From Pseudomonadota bacterium (lineage in GTDB: Bacteria > Pseudomonadota > Gammaproteobacteria > DASZBR01), in the NCBI GenBank assembly GCA_021777765.1, contig JAJYDF010000010.1, positions 1 through 64,000 of the forward strand: 64,000 nucleotides of DNA, read 5' to 3'. The notes beneath the pieces are model-generated. The model had not been told where the DNA came from and ran no database searches. It was given only the letters and a program-made list of their open reading frames with translations. Positions 36,824-46,131 of the stretch are shown here, piece by piece. The stretch's first letter is position 1; each line of letters begins with the position of its first letter. The position numbers and the translations under genes were made by a program.

Positions 36824-37609
36824 ATGATGATTGAACTCTCATCAGAAAATTTAAATCAGATTAAAAACTTAATTAATCACAATACCCCTAACTTTCCAGT
36901 CGTCATGGCTGTTATCGAAAACCGTAATCCTGGCAAAATCTGGGTTGATCAATTAACAAATCCTACAGTGTGTTTGGTCATTAGTAATGGCGGTTATTCA
37001 TTTATAGGTAAGCAAAATGAAATAAATACTCAAATGCTTTTAGATATGATTGAAATTTTAAAACAAAATAAACCGATAAAATTAATTTGGAAAGCCGGCG
37101 ATATACCTATTTCACATTTTATAAATGCTGGATTTAATCCTATAGAACGCATTCAGTATCATCATGAAACTATAAATAATGGTGATACATCACATATTGA
37201 TTTGATTTGTAAATCCTTGCCAAATGACTGTACAGTTAAATTCATAAATGAACGGCTAATTAAACAAAGCAGGTGGTCATCATATATAAAACTCTTTTAT
37301 GGTAGTGAAGATAACTTTTTAAAAAATGGTTTTGGTTTAGCATTAATTAAAAATGATGAAATTATTAGCGAGGCATTTGCCTGTTATATTGGTGGAAATT
37401 ATGTGGAAACAGGGTCGGTAACAGATGAAAATCTTCGCGGTAAAGGTTATGCAACATTGATTCGTGCATTTTTCATTAAAGAATGTTTAGCCAGAAGTTT
37501 AATACCTATATCAAGTTGTAACGTGGATAATCCTGCTTCAGCAAAAGCTTCTTTAAAACTTGGCTTTCAAGAAGAAATGAGATATCAATTTTTAATGTAT
37601 AAATCTTAG
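36824..37609 (+). CDS. GNAT-family acetyltransferase (PF12746-like)
   Basis: A 261-aa protein whose C-terminal half is a GNAT acetyltransferase fold. Acetyl-CoA binding is indicated by V-T-D-E-N-L-R-G-K-G-Y-A-T-L-I (R-G-K-G-Y-A being the P-loop-like signature). S-C-N-V-D-N-P-A-S-A-K-A-S-L-K-L-G-F-Q is the usual late segment. The N-terminal half is less conserved, as in the GNAT_acetyltran group. Substrate unknown. It is divergent from sdhC and stands alone. Confidence 0.75.
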   Translation: MMIELSSENLNQIKNLINHNTPNFPVVMAVIENRNPGKIWVDQLTNPTVCLVISNGGYSFIGKQNEINTQMLLDMIEILKQNKPIKLIWKAGDIPISHFINAGFNPIERIQYHHETINNGDTSHIDLICKSLPNDCTVKFINERLIKQSRWSSYIKLFYGSEDNFLKNGFGLALIKNDEIISEAFACYIGGNYVETGSVTDENLRGKGYATLIRAFFIKECLARSLIPISSCNVDNPASAKASLKLGFQEEMRYQFLMYKS

Positions 37610-37681
37610 TATCTTAATAGCCACTTTAATTTTATGATAATTTTCTTAGATAATAATTCTTAATTTGTAAAAAATCGAGTC

Positions 37682-37717
37682 GTAAATATTTATCAATCGA
37701 AATTGATAAATATTTAC
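37682..37717. terminator. Bidirectional hairpin between convergent genes
   Basis: A perfect 16-bp inverted repeat (GTAAATATTTATCAAT and its complement) around a CGAA loop lies between the convergent GNAT and small secreted-protein genes. On the plus strand it is followed by a T-rich stretch (CTTTTTATTTTA); on the minus strand a T-run follows about 10 bases later. It probably terminates both genes. Confidence 0.6.
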
Positions 37718-37730
37718 AACGCTTTTTATT

Positions 37731-38132
37731 TTATTTACTTGTAGAAGTATTACATGTTGGTGGTGAAGTTAAAGAAAATTGGTTGCTAGCTGGGTTTGTT
37801 GAAAAGATAAATGATTGGTTGGTGTGATCATGAAAACATGTCGTATAATAAGCATCTACTCCACCAGATGCCGAAACAGCACTGACACCTGCGTAAAGTT
37901 CTGTAGTTAATCCTTGTCCCTTTTTGAATCCAATAATACCGGTAGAAGAATTTGCAGGTGCGTAAATTGCATCGCCAATGATCAAATTATTAGCGTTATA
38001 CACATGCCCAATTGCAGTATTTGATGTATTATTTACGATTTGCACCCCACCTTCATATACTGGAGTTGCTGCAAGCACAGCACCAGAAACCAATGACAGA
38101 CTCAATAGTGACAATAAAATAGTTTTTTTCAT
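37731..38132 (-). CDS. Small secreted protein of unknown function
   Basis: A 133-aa protein with a textbook signal peptide (M-K-K-T-I-L-L-S-L-L then S-G-A-V-L-A, cut after about residue 21). The mature part has repeated strand-like segments rich in Asn, Ser and Thr. Two cysteines (in Y-Y-T-T-C-F-H and P-P-T-C-N-T) could form a disulfide. I recognise no family. It is expected to be periplasmic or exported. Confidence 0.65.
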   Translation of the reverse strand: MKKTILLSLLSLSLVSGAVLAATPVYEGGVQIVNNTSNTAIGHVYNANNLIIGDAIYAPANSSTGIIGFKKGQGLTTELYAGVSAVSASGGVDAYYTTCFHDHTNQSFIFSTNPASNQFSLTSPPTCNTSTSK

Positions 38133-38515
38133 GATTAACCTCGTTAAATTGATATTGTTAAAATAATAATGTTTATTTGAATTTGATTAATTAATTAAAT
38201 ATTTTTAAATTAATTAATGCGATTATTTTAGTTTTCAATTTAAAAAGTTACAAGCTTGCGAGGGATTAATATTAGGAAGTTAGCATTTGGAAGTTATCGA
38301 GTTCAAAAAAAATTATGTGAATATACATTGAAAATAAATATGTAGTAATCATTGATGGCAACCTCAAAAAGCATACATTCGATTAAACATTTTTCATAAC
38401 CGTGGAATTTAAAAATATTACTAATCGAAAATTAGTCTAATTTCTTAATATTTCCTTAACTTATACTTCATATAATATGCTTTCTTTTACTTAAACTTCT
38501 TTCGAGGATTAATTT
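38133..38515. other. 383-base AT-rich intergenic region between divergent genes
   Basis: The region holds an AT-only dyad (ATTAATTAATT arms) at about 38186-38218, near the promoter side of the small secreted-protein gene. A TATAAT hexamer lies at 38471-38476, about 40 bases before the start of the kinase-like gene. No small open frame or RNA gene is evident. Confidence 0.4.
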
Positions 38516-39778
38516 ATGGGTTTACCAAACATTCTAACTGGCGTGTCATACGCGGGAAAAGATAGTCGTTCAGTAACATTACAAATAAAGCAAGTAGACG
38601 TAGAACGCCAAAGAAACACGCAAGCCGTTTATGAAGATGAAACGGGGAAGATCTGGTTTGTAAAAGAATTACACAAAGAAGATGCGCTACGAGAAACAAT
38701 TGCTGGCAATTATTTTCAGTTTTTAACTAAAAAAGAATTTGCACCCGATACAAGATATTTGGTTGGCGCAAACGGTAAATATTATGTCATGTCAGCCTTC
38801 ACTGCTCTTAAAGAAATGGATCCTGCTCAACCACCCAACAATTTGGCATTATTAATTAGTGCATCATTCGCAATACATGATGGAGATTTTTTGCCAAAAA
38901 ATGCCAAATCTGTTAATGGAGATTGTTTTCGAATCGATTTTGGTGCCGCATTGAGTTTTAATGAAACAGATAATCAACGTATACCTTTCATAACATCTGT
39001 AGATCAATTAAGAACAGGTTTTCAAACACGGTCCTATAATGAAAAATTGCATAATGAAGATTTCATCGCCGCAGCTCACTATCTACGCCAACGAAACTTG
39101 AACGATTTTCCTTGGCAAGAGTGGATTAGCTTAGCGAGTAGCGATGAAGCCAGTGAATTATTAAAATCACGCCACTATAGTGAAGAACGTATTCGTCTGT
39201 ATTGTGCTCATATATTAGATAATAAAAATACATATGATGAAAAGTTAATTGCTCAAGCCCCAAAAGAAGAAATTACAAAATTAACTGAATTTTATAAGCT
39301 TCTTATGCAAGAAAATCTTGCCGAACGCGATTATATTTTTCATAGAGTTGACCCACTCACATTAGCATATAGACATATAGAGCATGTAAAAAAGTATGGC
39401 AAGGTGCCTGAAATGTTTGAAAAGCGTATATTACAGGCGCATCAAAAAAAATCTCAATCATCGCATGCTTCATTATTTTCCAATTTAAAATTAAAAGATG
39501 AGCAACAAAAAATCAGTCAATCATCTAAAGACTTAGATAAATTTAATAAACTCAATGAATTAGATAGCTATTGTTTAGAGCAATTTGATGCGAAAAAATT
39601 AGGCATTGATATTAAAAGATTTGAACCTGTTGACTTGAGTTTTTTATCTAAGAATCTTTCTAATTTATTAAAAGGTGATAAAAAGCAACAACCCTCTCAA
39701 GCAGATACATCTAATGCAACCTTGAATAATCCTAATGCAATTCAGATAAATTCAAAGCAAAATAATAAACGTCCATAA
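38516..39778 (+). CDS. Kinase-like protein (PI3/PI4-kinase or HipA-like catalytic motifs)
   Basis: A 420-aa protein. The first 150 residues show the order of motifs seen in atypical and lipid kinases: Lys50 in W-F-V-K-E-L, Glu60 in L-R-E-T-I-A-G-N-Y-F, a catalytic-loop-like G-D-F-L-P-K-N (Asp124, Asn129) and a D-F-G triplet in F-R-I-D-F-G-A-A-L (Asp141). The G-D ... N ... I-D-F-G pattern recalls PI3/PI4-kinases. The rest is helical and charged, with a Gln/Asn-rich tail, no signal peptide and no membrane segment. A GAGG ribosome site precedes the ATG. I infer an effector-like kinase or pseudokinase; overall similarity to known families is not certain. Confidence 0.5.
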   Translation: MGLPNILTGVSYAGKDSRSVTLQIKQVDVERQRNTQAVYEDETGKIWFVKELHKEDALRETIAGNYFQFLTKKEFAPDTRYLVGANGKYYVMSAFTALKEMDPAQPPNNLALLISASFAIHDGDFLPKNAKSVNGDCFRIDFGAALSFNETDNQRIPFITSVDQLRTGFQTRSYNEKLHNEDFIAAAHYLRQRNLNDFPWQEWISLASSDEASELLKSRHYSEERIRLYCAHILDNKNTYDEKLIAQAPKEEITKLTEFYKLLMQENLAERDYIFHRVDPLTLAYRHIEHVKKYGKVPEMFEKRILQAHQKKSQSSHASLFSNLKLKDEQQKISQSSKDLDKFNKLNELDSYCLEQFDAKKLGIDIKRFEPVDLSFLSKNLSNLLKGDKKQQPSQADTSNATLNNPNAIQINSKQNNKRP

Positions 39779-39834
39779 TTTAATACTTTTAAAACACACA
39801 TTGATTCTATCAAGCGCTATCTCAGCTGTTTTTT

Positions 39835-39859
39835 CCTTCTCCCACTAGTGGGGAGAAGG
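39835..39859. repeat. CCTTCTCCC-type hairpin
   Basis: A 9-bp inverted repeat (CCTTCTCCC / GGGAGAAGG) around a short centre lies between the convergent kinase-like gene and ilvE, preceded by a T-run on the plus strand. It belongs with the similar hairpins at 50841, 57887 and 60269 and probably serves as a transcript end. Confidence 0.55.
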
Positions 39860-39881
39860 TAACTTCTTTAGATGAAAGTGA

Positions 39882-40802
39882 TTAAATAAACGATAACCAC
39901 TTTTTATACTGTTTCGATTTTCCATGCACCATGTCAATATACATTTTTTGTAATTGCGTAGTAATTTCTCCGCATTTGCCATTCCCTATAATGCGATCAT
40001 CAATTTCTCGAATCGGCATAACTTCTGCAGCAGTTCCAGTAAAAAATGCTTCGTCAGCAATATATAATTCATCTCGTGTAATTCGTTTTTCCTTGACGGA
40101 TAATCCGATATGCGCAGCTAATTGAATAATTGTGTCGCGGGTAATTCCTTCTATGACAACGGTTAAATCAGGTGTATATAAAACCCCATCGCGTACCATA
40201 AAAATATTTTCACCACTTCCCTCAGCAACACAACCTTGATGATCAAGTAATAATGCTTCATCACAACCACTGGCTATGGCTTCCTGAAAAGCTAAAACAG
40301 AATTAATATAATTACCATTCGCTTTTGCTTTACATAATGTGCTATTAATTGAATTTCGCATAAAAGATGAGGTGCGCACTTTTATCCCTTTTTCGGCATT
40401 TTCATCTCCTAAAAATGAATTCCAGTCCCAGGCAGCAATCATGACATGGGTGGATAATTTATTAGTTTGCAATCCTAAATATTCGGCTCCATAAAAAACC
40501 ATTGGTCTTATATAAGCAGCATTTAATTTGTTTTGCTTTACAGTTTCTTGCTGAGCGAAATTCAACTCATCTTTGGCAAAATTAATTTTCATATTGATTA
40601 TTTTTGCAGATCGAAATAAACGATCTGTGTGATCTTGCAAACGGAATATGGCTGTGCCTTTATCCGTTTTATAAGCTCTCACACCTTCAAATACGCCAAC
40701 ACCATAATGTAAGGTATGTGTTAAGCAATGCACATTAGCTTCTTGCCAGGGAACAAATTTTCCATCTAGCCATATAACACCTTTTTGATTTTCTAATGAC
40801 AT
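39882..40802 (-). CDS. ilvE: Branched-chain amino acid aminotransferase
   Basis: This PLP-dependent class IV transaminase interconverts Leu, Ile and Val with their 2-oxo acids. Family motifs are G-V-I-W-L-D-G-K-F-V-P-W near the start, H-Y-G-V-G-V-F-E-G-V-R-A-Y, the PLP-lysine segment C-K-A-K-A-N-G-N-Y-I-N-S and E-G-S-G-E-N-I-F-M-V-R-D. The ATG at 40802 (M-S-L-E-N-Q-K) has a GAGGT ribosome site and gives the standard 306 aa. An upstream in-frame ATG at 40895 would add 31 atypical residues and cross a repeat. Confidence 0.94.
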   Translation of the reverse strand: MSLENQKGVIWLDGKFVPWQEANVHCLTHTLHYGVGVFEGVRAYKTDKGTAIFRLQDHTDRLFRSAKIINMKINFAKDELNFAQQETVKQNKLNAAYIRPMVFYGAEYLGLQTNKLSTHVMIAAWDWNSFLGDENAEKGIKVRTSSFMRNSINSTLCKAKANGNYINSVLAFQEAIASGCDEALLLDHQGCVAEGSGENIFMVRDGVLYTPDLTVVIEGITRDTIIQLAAHIGLSVKEKRITRDELYIADEAFFTGTAAEVMPIREIDDRIIGNGKCGEITTQLQKMYIDMVHGKSKQYKKWLSFI

Positions 40803-41166
40803 AATGACCTCGCTGATATTGATATTTGTATTTACTATTTCATTGTAGCTCGGACAACTGAACACAGCGATGTGTATGCATACTACCGCATGCACCAGGA
40901 CATGCAGGGTGAATTATTTCTTGCTCAAAAAGCTTGTCCAAGCGCGGTAAAAAAACAAAACTTTCATGCAAAAAAATAAATTTAATTCTTCATAAAATAT
41001 TTGCTTCAGTGACGATCAATAGATGAAAAACAATTAATTTTGAAATAAATTCTCAACCAGCTATTAAAGTAATATTAAGAATCTTTTTATACTTGGAGGT
41101 TATCATTTTGTATTATAACAATTTCATATGCTATGATTTATCATTTTTTTAACAGACATTTCAATC
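40803..41166. other. Intergenic region with a TGTAG-type repeat relic
   Basis: This 364-base gap lies between divergent ilvE and the transporter gene. It starts with a diverged TGTAGCTCGGAC unit at about 40844 that continues ACACAGCGATGTG, resembling the units near gpsA. The rest is AT-rich and must hold the promoters of both genes. I see no clear operator and no open frame of note. Confidence 0.4.
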
Positions 41167-42444
41167 ATGGCCATTTTCACATCACAACAGAAGAAAATAC
41201 TTGCATTATCCAGTCTAGGCGGTGCTCTAGAATTTTATGACTTTATTGTTTTTGTATTTTTAGCAAAAACCATTGGGTCCTTATTTTACCCATCTCAAAA
41301 TCCCGTTTTATCTTTGATTACCACTTACTCAGTATTTGCTGTAGGTTATTTGGCTCGTCCATTAGGAGGGATGATTTTTGGTCATATCGGTGATCGCTAT
41401 GGCCGGAAAAAAACGTTTATTGCAACATTACTTTTAATGGCTTTACCCACTTTTTTTATTGGATTATTACCGACCTATCAAAACATGGGCATTACAGCAT
41501 CTTTTGCTTTGTTATTATTACGCTTAATACAAGGATTTTCAGTCGGCGGAGAAATTCCTGGCGCTATTGTATTTAGCTTGGAAACGGTTTTAGAAAAATA
41601 CCGCGGTTTTGCAACTGGTTTAATTTTATTTGGTGTTAATATGGGACTCTTATCGGGATCTTTAATTGTCAGCTTATTAACTAATATTCTCAATGAAACG
41701 CAAATGCACACATGGGGTTGGCGAATACCTTTTTTATTAGGCGGTATTTTTGGTTTAACTAGTGCTTATTTAAGAAAACAACTAGAAGAAACGCCTGCAT
41801 TTAATTTAATGATACGAAAAATAGCCAAATCCCGATCACCCATTAAAAACGTTTTGTTATATCATCATCGCGCATTATGTAAAGCCATTGCTATCACTGC
41901 ACTGCAAGCGGTAATTATCAGTATTATTTATCTATTTATGCCCACTTATTTAGCGACATTTTTTCATTATCCCCCAGAAAAAACGTTAACATTAAATACA
42001 TTGATGATTTTATTATTTGCACTGCCTATTTTATTAACCAGTTTTATATCCGATATCGTTGGCAGAAAAAAAATAGTTTTAATCAGCATTCTGGCTTATT
42101 TATTTTTATCATATCCGCTATTTTTATTATTTTATTCACGTAATTGGCATTTAGTGATACTGGCATTGTGCATTTTGGCATTATTTGCAAGTCCTGTGGC
42201 AGGCGTTTTCTCTTGTATGATGGCCGAACAATTTCCCACACCGATAAGATATAGCGGCACAGCATTATCCTATAATTTAGGATTTGGCATTATTGGTGGT
42301 TTCACACCATTAATTGCTACTGGTTTAATTCATGTCACTGACAACTTAATAGCTCCCAGTTTTTGTTTAATCACCGTCTCTGCAATCGCCCTTATCGCAT
42401 GGTTTTATTTACCCGAGACACATAAAGCAGACATTACACAATAA
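41167..42444 (+). CDS. MFS transporter, metabolite:H+ symporter (MHS) family
   Basis: A 425-aa inner-membrane protein with twelve hydrophobic segments. The MHS start L-G-G-A-L-E-F-Y-D-F-I-V-F is followed by R-P-L-G-G-M-I-F-G-H-I-G-D-R-Y-G-R-K-K, the major-facilitator loop motif, and by R-L-I-Q-G-F-S-V-G-G-E-I-P-G-A. The family takes up osmolytes and organic acids such as proline, betaine, citrate or 2-oxoglutarate with protons. The substrate cannot be told from sequence. It lies just upstream of gltA on the same strand (164 bases), which makes a carboxylate substrate attractive but unproven. Confidence 0.85.
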   Translation: MAIFTSQQKKILALSSLGGALEFYDFIVFVFLAKTIGSLFYPSQNPVLSLITTYSVFAVGYLARPLGGMIFGHIGDRYGRKKTFIATLLLMALPTFFIGLLPTYQNMGITASFALLLLRLIQGFSVGGEIPGAIVFSLETVLEKYRGFATGLILFGVNMGLLSGSLIVSLLTNILNETQMHTWGWRIPFLLGGIFGLTSAYLRKQLEETPAFNLMIRKIAKSRSPIKNVLLYHHRALCKAIAITALQAVIISIIYLFMPTYLATFFHYPPEKTLTLNTLMILLFALPILLTSFISDIVGRKKIVLISILAYLFLSYPLFLLFYSRNWHLVILALCILALFASPVAGVFSCMMAEQFPTPIRYSGTALSYNLGFGIIGGFTPLIATGLIHVTDNLIAPSFCLITVSAIALIAWFYLPETHKADITQ

Positions 42445-42608
42445 AATGCTAAGTAAGTATTTACCTTAAGTACTTGACCCCTTATTAATCTATCGTTAGC
42501 ATGGCGCGGCGCATCATTTGTGCTATAGTTAGGTGAGCATGGAGCATGTTTTATAAAAGAAAAAAGTAATAATTCATTAACTTTCGCGGCATAATAGCAG
42601 GAGCTTGT

Positions 42609-43904
42609 ATGACAGATCATAAAGCAAAATTGACGATAGGCCCTAATAAACCGGCCATTGATTTAAACATACTTGATGGCACTTTAGGGCCTAGTGTTAT
42701 CGATGTAACAGGATTACAGAAACAAGGTTATTTCACATACGATCCTGGTTTTATGTCAACCGCGGCATGCGAATCGAAAATTACTTATATAGATGGTGAC
42801 AAAGGTGTGCTGCTTTATCGTGGTTATCCAATTGAACAACTTGCTGAACAATCTGATTTCTTAGAAGTATGTTATTTGCTTTTAAATGGTGAATTACCGA
42901 CTGCTGCTCAGAAAAATCAATTTAATAAAACAATTAATAATCACACTTTAGCTCATGAACAAATCCGTAGCTTTTTTAATGGTTTTCGCCGCGACGCTCA
43001 CCCGATGGCCGTCATGGTCGGTGTGGTGGGTGCATTAGCCGCGTTTTATCATGATTCTTTAGATATCAATAATCCCGAACATCGCACTACTGCCGCTTTT
43101 CGATTAATTGCAAAAATGCCAACCTTAGCTGCAATGTGCTACAAATATTCTATCGGCCAACCTTTTATGTATCCGCAAAATCATATGGGTTATGCAGAAA
43201 ACTTTTTAAATATGATGTTTAGTACCCCTGCTGAAAAAACTTCTCCAAATCCTGTATTAACTCGCGCCATGGATCGCATTTTTACGTTACATGCCGATCA
43301 TGAACAAAATGCCTCCACTTCCACAGTACGATTAGCTGGATCAACCGGTGCAAATCCCTTTGCCTGTATTTCTGCTGGTATCGCTGCATTATGGGGACCT
43401 GCGCACGGCGGTGCTAATGAAGCCGCATTAAATATGTTGCGCGAAATTGGTAGCGAAGATCGCATCGATCATTTTATTAAACGTGCCAAAGATCCTAATG
43501 ATAATTTCCGCTTAATGGGATTTGGTCACCGTGTTTATAAAAATTATGATCCTCGCGCTAAAGTCATGCGCACCACTTGTCATGAAGTATTAGATGAAGT
43601 GGGTTTACACGACAGTCCCTTATTTAGAATCGCATTAAAATTAGAAAAAATTGCTTTAGAAGATGATTATTTTATTCAAAAGAAATTGTATCCCAATGTT
43701 GATTTTTATTCTGGTATTACCCTCAGCGCATTAGGCATTCCTCCCGCTATGTTTACCGTTATTTTTGCTATCGCAAGAACCGTTGGCTGGATTTCTCATT
43801 GGAACGAAATGATTAGTAGTCCTGATTATCGAATTGGCAGACCAAGACAATTATATACTGGACCTACAGAGAGAAATTTTGTGCCGATTGATGATCGAAA
43901 ATAA
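42609..43904 (+). CDS. gltA: Citrate synthase (type II)
   Basis: GltA condenses oxaloacetate and acetyl-CoA into citrate. The catalytic residues are visible: His in [10 protein letters not shown], His in [10 protein letters not shown] and Asp in N-V-D-F-Y-S-G-I. The N-terminal beta-rich part and 431-aa length mark the hexameric, NADH-sensitive type II form common in Gram-negative bacteria. A good AGGAG ribosome site precedes the ATG, and a TGCTATAGT extended -10 lies about 80 bases upstream. A diverged copy of its last 84 bases lies at 46132-46218. Confidence 0.97.
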   Translation: MTDHKAKLTIGPNKPAIDLNILDGTLGPSVIDVTGLQKQGYFTYDPGFMSTAACESKITYIDGDKGVLLYRGYPIEQLAEQSDFLEVCYLLLNGELPTAAQKNQFNKTINNHTLAHEQIRSFFNGFRRDAHPMAVMVGVVGALAAFYHDSLDINNPEHRTTAAFRLIAKMPTLAAMCYKYSIGQPFMYPQNHMGYAENFLNMMFSTPAEKTSPNPVLTRAMDRIFTLHADHEQNASTSTVRLAGSTGANPFACISAGIAALWGPAHGGANEAALNMLREIGSEDRIDHFIKRAKDPNDNFRLMGFGHRVYKNYDPRAKVMRTTCHEVLDEVGLHDSPLFRIALKLEKIALEDDYFIQKKLYPNVDFYSGITLSALGIPPAMFTVIFAIARTVGWISHWNEMISSPDYRIGRPRQLYTGPTERNFVPIDDRK

Positions 43905-43970
43905 GAAGAGCCTTTTTATTGAGATCAATCTTCAGCCAGGAAAAAAATTATAAGCTGAAACATATTCGCA

Positions 43971-44537
43971 ATGAATTTAACCAAAAATAAACTTAATAAT
44001 TTAAGCCGTGTTTTTTCACATGCACTTCGACATGAACCAGGGTTATATAATTTAGAGCTTGATAATGAAGGTGGGGCTTTTATTGATGAGTTAATTGCCT
44101 CTCTTAACATATTCAAAAAATATCACGGCACTATCACATTAAATGATATAATTTATCTCTTAAATAATTCATCAAAAAAGCGACATGAAATTAATGGTAA
44201 TAAAATTCGCGCATTATATGGCCATTCTCTCCAAAAAAAGATTTTAAAAACGCCATCACCACCACCAGAATATTTATTCCATGGTACAAGTCCTCAGCAT
44301 ATTGAACAGATAAAAAATTCCGGCCTATTACCAATGCGAAGACAGTATGTGCATCTATCTACAAATCAAGAAATTGCATTAGAAGTGAGAAAGAGGAAAT
44401 GTCGAAAACCAGTTTTATTGAAAATCGATGCGTTAAAAGCACATCTCGAAAATATAATATTTTATAATGGGAATGAACATATTTGGTTAGCAGATGCAAT
44501 TCCTTTTAATTATATCCATATCATGTGGGCGCCTTAA
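43971..44537 (+). CDS. kptA: RNA 2'-phosphotransferase (Tpt1/KptA family)
   Basis: KptA removes an internal RNA 2'-phosphate by transferring it to NAD+, releasing nicotinamide and ADP-ribose 1''-2''-cyclic phosphate. The motifs are in order: L-S-R-V-F-S-H-A-L-R-H (Arg20-His21), K-R-H-E-I-N-G-N-K-I-R-A-L-Y-G-H-S, L-F-H-G-T-S, P-M-R-R-Q-Y-V-H-L-S and R-K-R-K-C-R-K-P-V-L. The Arg-His-Arg-Arg catalytic set therefore looks complete in 188 aa. No strong ribosome site precedes the ATG. It lies 66 bases after gltA in a segment flanked by the two gltA 3' ends. The biological substrate of bacterial KptA is not established. Confidence 0.9.
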   Translation: MNLTKNKLNNLSRVFSHALRHEPGLYNLELDNEGGAFIDELIASLNIFKKYHGTITLNDIIYLLNNSSKKRHEINGNKIRALYGHSLQKKILKTPSPPPEYLFHGTSPQHIEQIKNSGLLPMRRQYVHLSTNQEIALEVRKRKCRKPVLLKIDALKAHLENIIFYNGNEHIWLADAIPFNYIHIMWAP

Positions 44538-44700
44538 AGAATCAAGGGGGAGTAATGAATACATTTTTTATAAAATTACGAAATATTAATATATAAACAC
44601 CACTCACCAATTGATCTTTAATATATAATTTTCCATATTAATTATTACAAAATACAAACTAAAACGTTTTAAAAATAATACAACGCGAATTTATCATTCC

Positions 44701-45258
44701 CTATTTAAGCCTAAATGTAATGCTGATTGATGGCGAAATTCCAATATTTACATCAAAGCCCGTTATATCAACATACTGATTATGGTTATATTCTTTTTTT
44801 AAATTTATAACCTTAACCAATGCTTCTGAAAAAAGCTTATCAATTAATAATTGCATATTATAAATTGTTGGCACGGCATATCCATAATAATTTTTTCCAT
44901 TACTTACATACTCCACTAATACGAGTCCATTTTTTATAATCGTCGCATTAGTTACTTGTTCTGCATTTATATTAAAATCTGTTTTTGAATTAATATTTGA
45001 ATCAGTATTAAGCACAATACTCTTATTATCCATCGATTTTGTTTCGGCGAATATTAGAATATTTTGATAGTTATTCGTTAAATTCTGGTTATTCTGTGCG
45101 ACTACTGCTTGCTCAATTTGGTAGACATTAATTAACTTTAAATTTATATCTGATATTTTTTTAGATATCTCAATTACAGTCCTTTGTTGTTGATCAACGT
45201 TTATTGCAAATGAAGATAATGGGATTAATGCTAGCAATAACACTATCAATTTTTTCAT
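44701..45258 (-). CDS. Secreted protein of unknown function
   Basis: The frame starting at M-K-K-L-I-V-L-L-L-A-L-I-P-L-S-S-F-A has a clean signal peptide with cleavage expected after F-A. An in-frame ATG 36 bases upstream exists but would bury the signal. The mature protein of about 167 residues starts with a helical, Gln/Asn-rich stretch and ends in strand-like sequence (S-P-S-I-S-I-T-F-R-L-K). No family recognised. Likely periplasmic or surface-exposed. Confidence 0.6.
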   Translation of the reverse strand: MKKLIVLLLALIPLSSFAINVDQQQRTVIEISKKISDINLKLINVYQIEQAVVAQNNQNLTNNYQNILIFAETKSMDNKSIVLNTDSNINSKTDFNINAEQVTNATIIKNGLVLVEYVSNGKNYYGYAVPTIYNMQLLIDKLFSEALVKVINLKKEYNHNQYVDITGFDVNIGISPSISITFRLK

Positions 45259-45369
45259 ACATCCACTGTCCATAATAATTCCATTTAATAGCAATTAATC
45301 CAATTTATAAATCACCTTCACTAACAACTCTCTTTAATATTCAAATTATTAATTACCTAAAAATATAAG

Positions 45370-45789
45370 TTATGCAGCTATTGTTTTAATATCTTCATTT
45401 TGACAATATTTCAATATTTTCTTATCATGCGTAATCAATATAAGATCTTCTATCTTTGCAGTTGCCACAAGAATTCTATCAGCTGGGTCACCATGAAAAT
45501 TTCCAGCTAATTGACAACTTTCTACAGCGATTGGCGGAGTCAAATGAACAAGGTTTACGCCGGGCAAAGATAATGCAGAGCTGACCCATGTAAGACAAGG
45601 AACATTTAATATAATTTTATCTTTGCTAACAAGCATAGCAATTTCCCAAATCGATATTGCAGAAATAAATATTTCATTTTCAGCAGATGCTTTATCAATC
45701 AGCTTTTTTATATTTTGACGGAGAGCTTGATCGCCCGTTAACAACCATAGCCAGATATGTGTATCCAATAATATTTTCTCAGTCTGCAT
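45370..45789 (-). CDS. PIN-domain toxin, VapC type
   Basis: A PIN-domain ribonuclease of 139 aa. The acidic residues of the fold are present: Asp in L-L-D-T-H-I-W-L-W, Glu in S-I-W-E-I-A-M-L, Asp in G-D-P-A-D-R-I-L-V-A-T-A and Asp in L-I-T-H-D. L-D-T-H-x-W-L-W is the signature of the subgroup paired with Phd/YefM antitoxins. I chose the ATG at 45789 (M-Q-T-E-K-I-L-L-D) because it overlaps the antitoxin end (stop 45779-45781) in the usual coupled way; an upstream start at 45819 would lie inside the antitoxin gene. Confidence 0.9.
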   Translation of the reverse strand: MQTEKILLDTHIWLWLLTGDQALRQNIKKLIDKASAENEIFISAISIWEIAMLVSKDKIILNVPCLTWVSSALSLPGVNLVHLTPPIAVESCQLAGNFHGDPADRILVATAKIEDLILITHDKKILKYCQNEDIKTIAA

Positions 45790-46021
45790 CAGCTTCCCAA
45801 GCCTCACCTGTTGATTCAACGATATCTCCTTTAATGATTACCGATCCTTTTAAAGCTCCATATAATGATTTGGGTTGCTCATCATATGGCACTAGTTTAG
45901 CTATAGGTTTTCCATGCTTAGTAATAATAACTGCTTTATGTTGCTGACTTACTAAGTCCATAATGCCTAAACATTTGGCCTTAAACTCACCAGCAGGAAT
46001 AGTTTGTATAGAATGTCTCAT
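45779..46021 (-). CDS. Phd/YefM-type antitoxin
   Basis: An 80-aa antitoxin whose N-terminal half fits the Phd/YefM DNA-binding fold: I-P-A-G-E-F-K-A-K-C-L-G-I-M-D-L-V, then A-V-I-I-T-K-H-G-K-P-I-A-K-L-V-P. The C-terminal acidic tail (E-S-T-G-E-A-W-E-A-D-A-D) would wrap the toxin. It precedes and overlaps the PIN toxin gene and is expected to repress its own promoter. CATAGTCATATAACCATAGTCA, just upstream of the start, holds a repeated CATAGTCA that may be the operator. Confidence 0.88.
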   Translation of the reverse strand: MRHSIQTIPAGEFKAKCLGIMDLVSQQHKAVIITKHGKPIAKLVPYDEQPKSLYGALKGSVIIKGDIVESTGEAWEADAD

Positions 46022-46131
46022 AAATTTTCACCATAGTCATATAACCATAGTCACATTATAGCAAACAACTGATGAAATATAAACATCATAATATTATTAG
46101 TTAGATATTGTGCTGGAAAGCAAGGTGCAAG

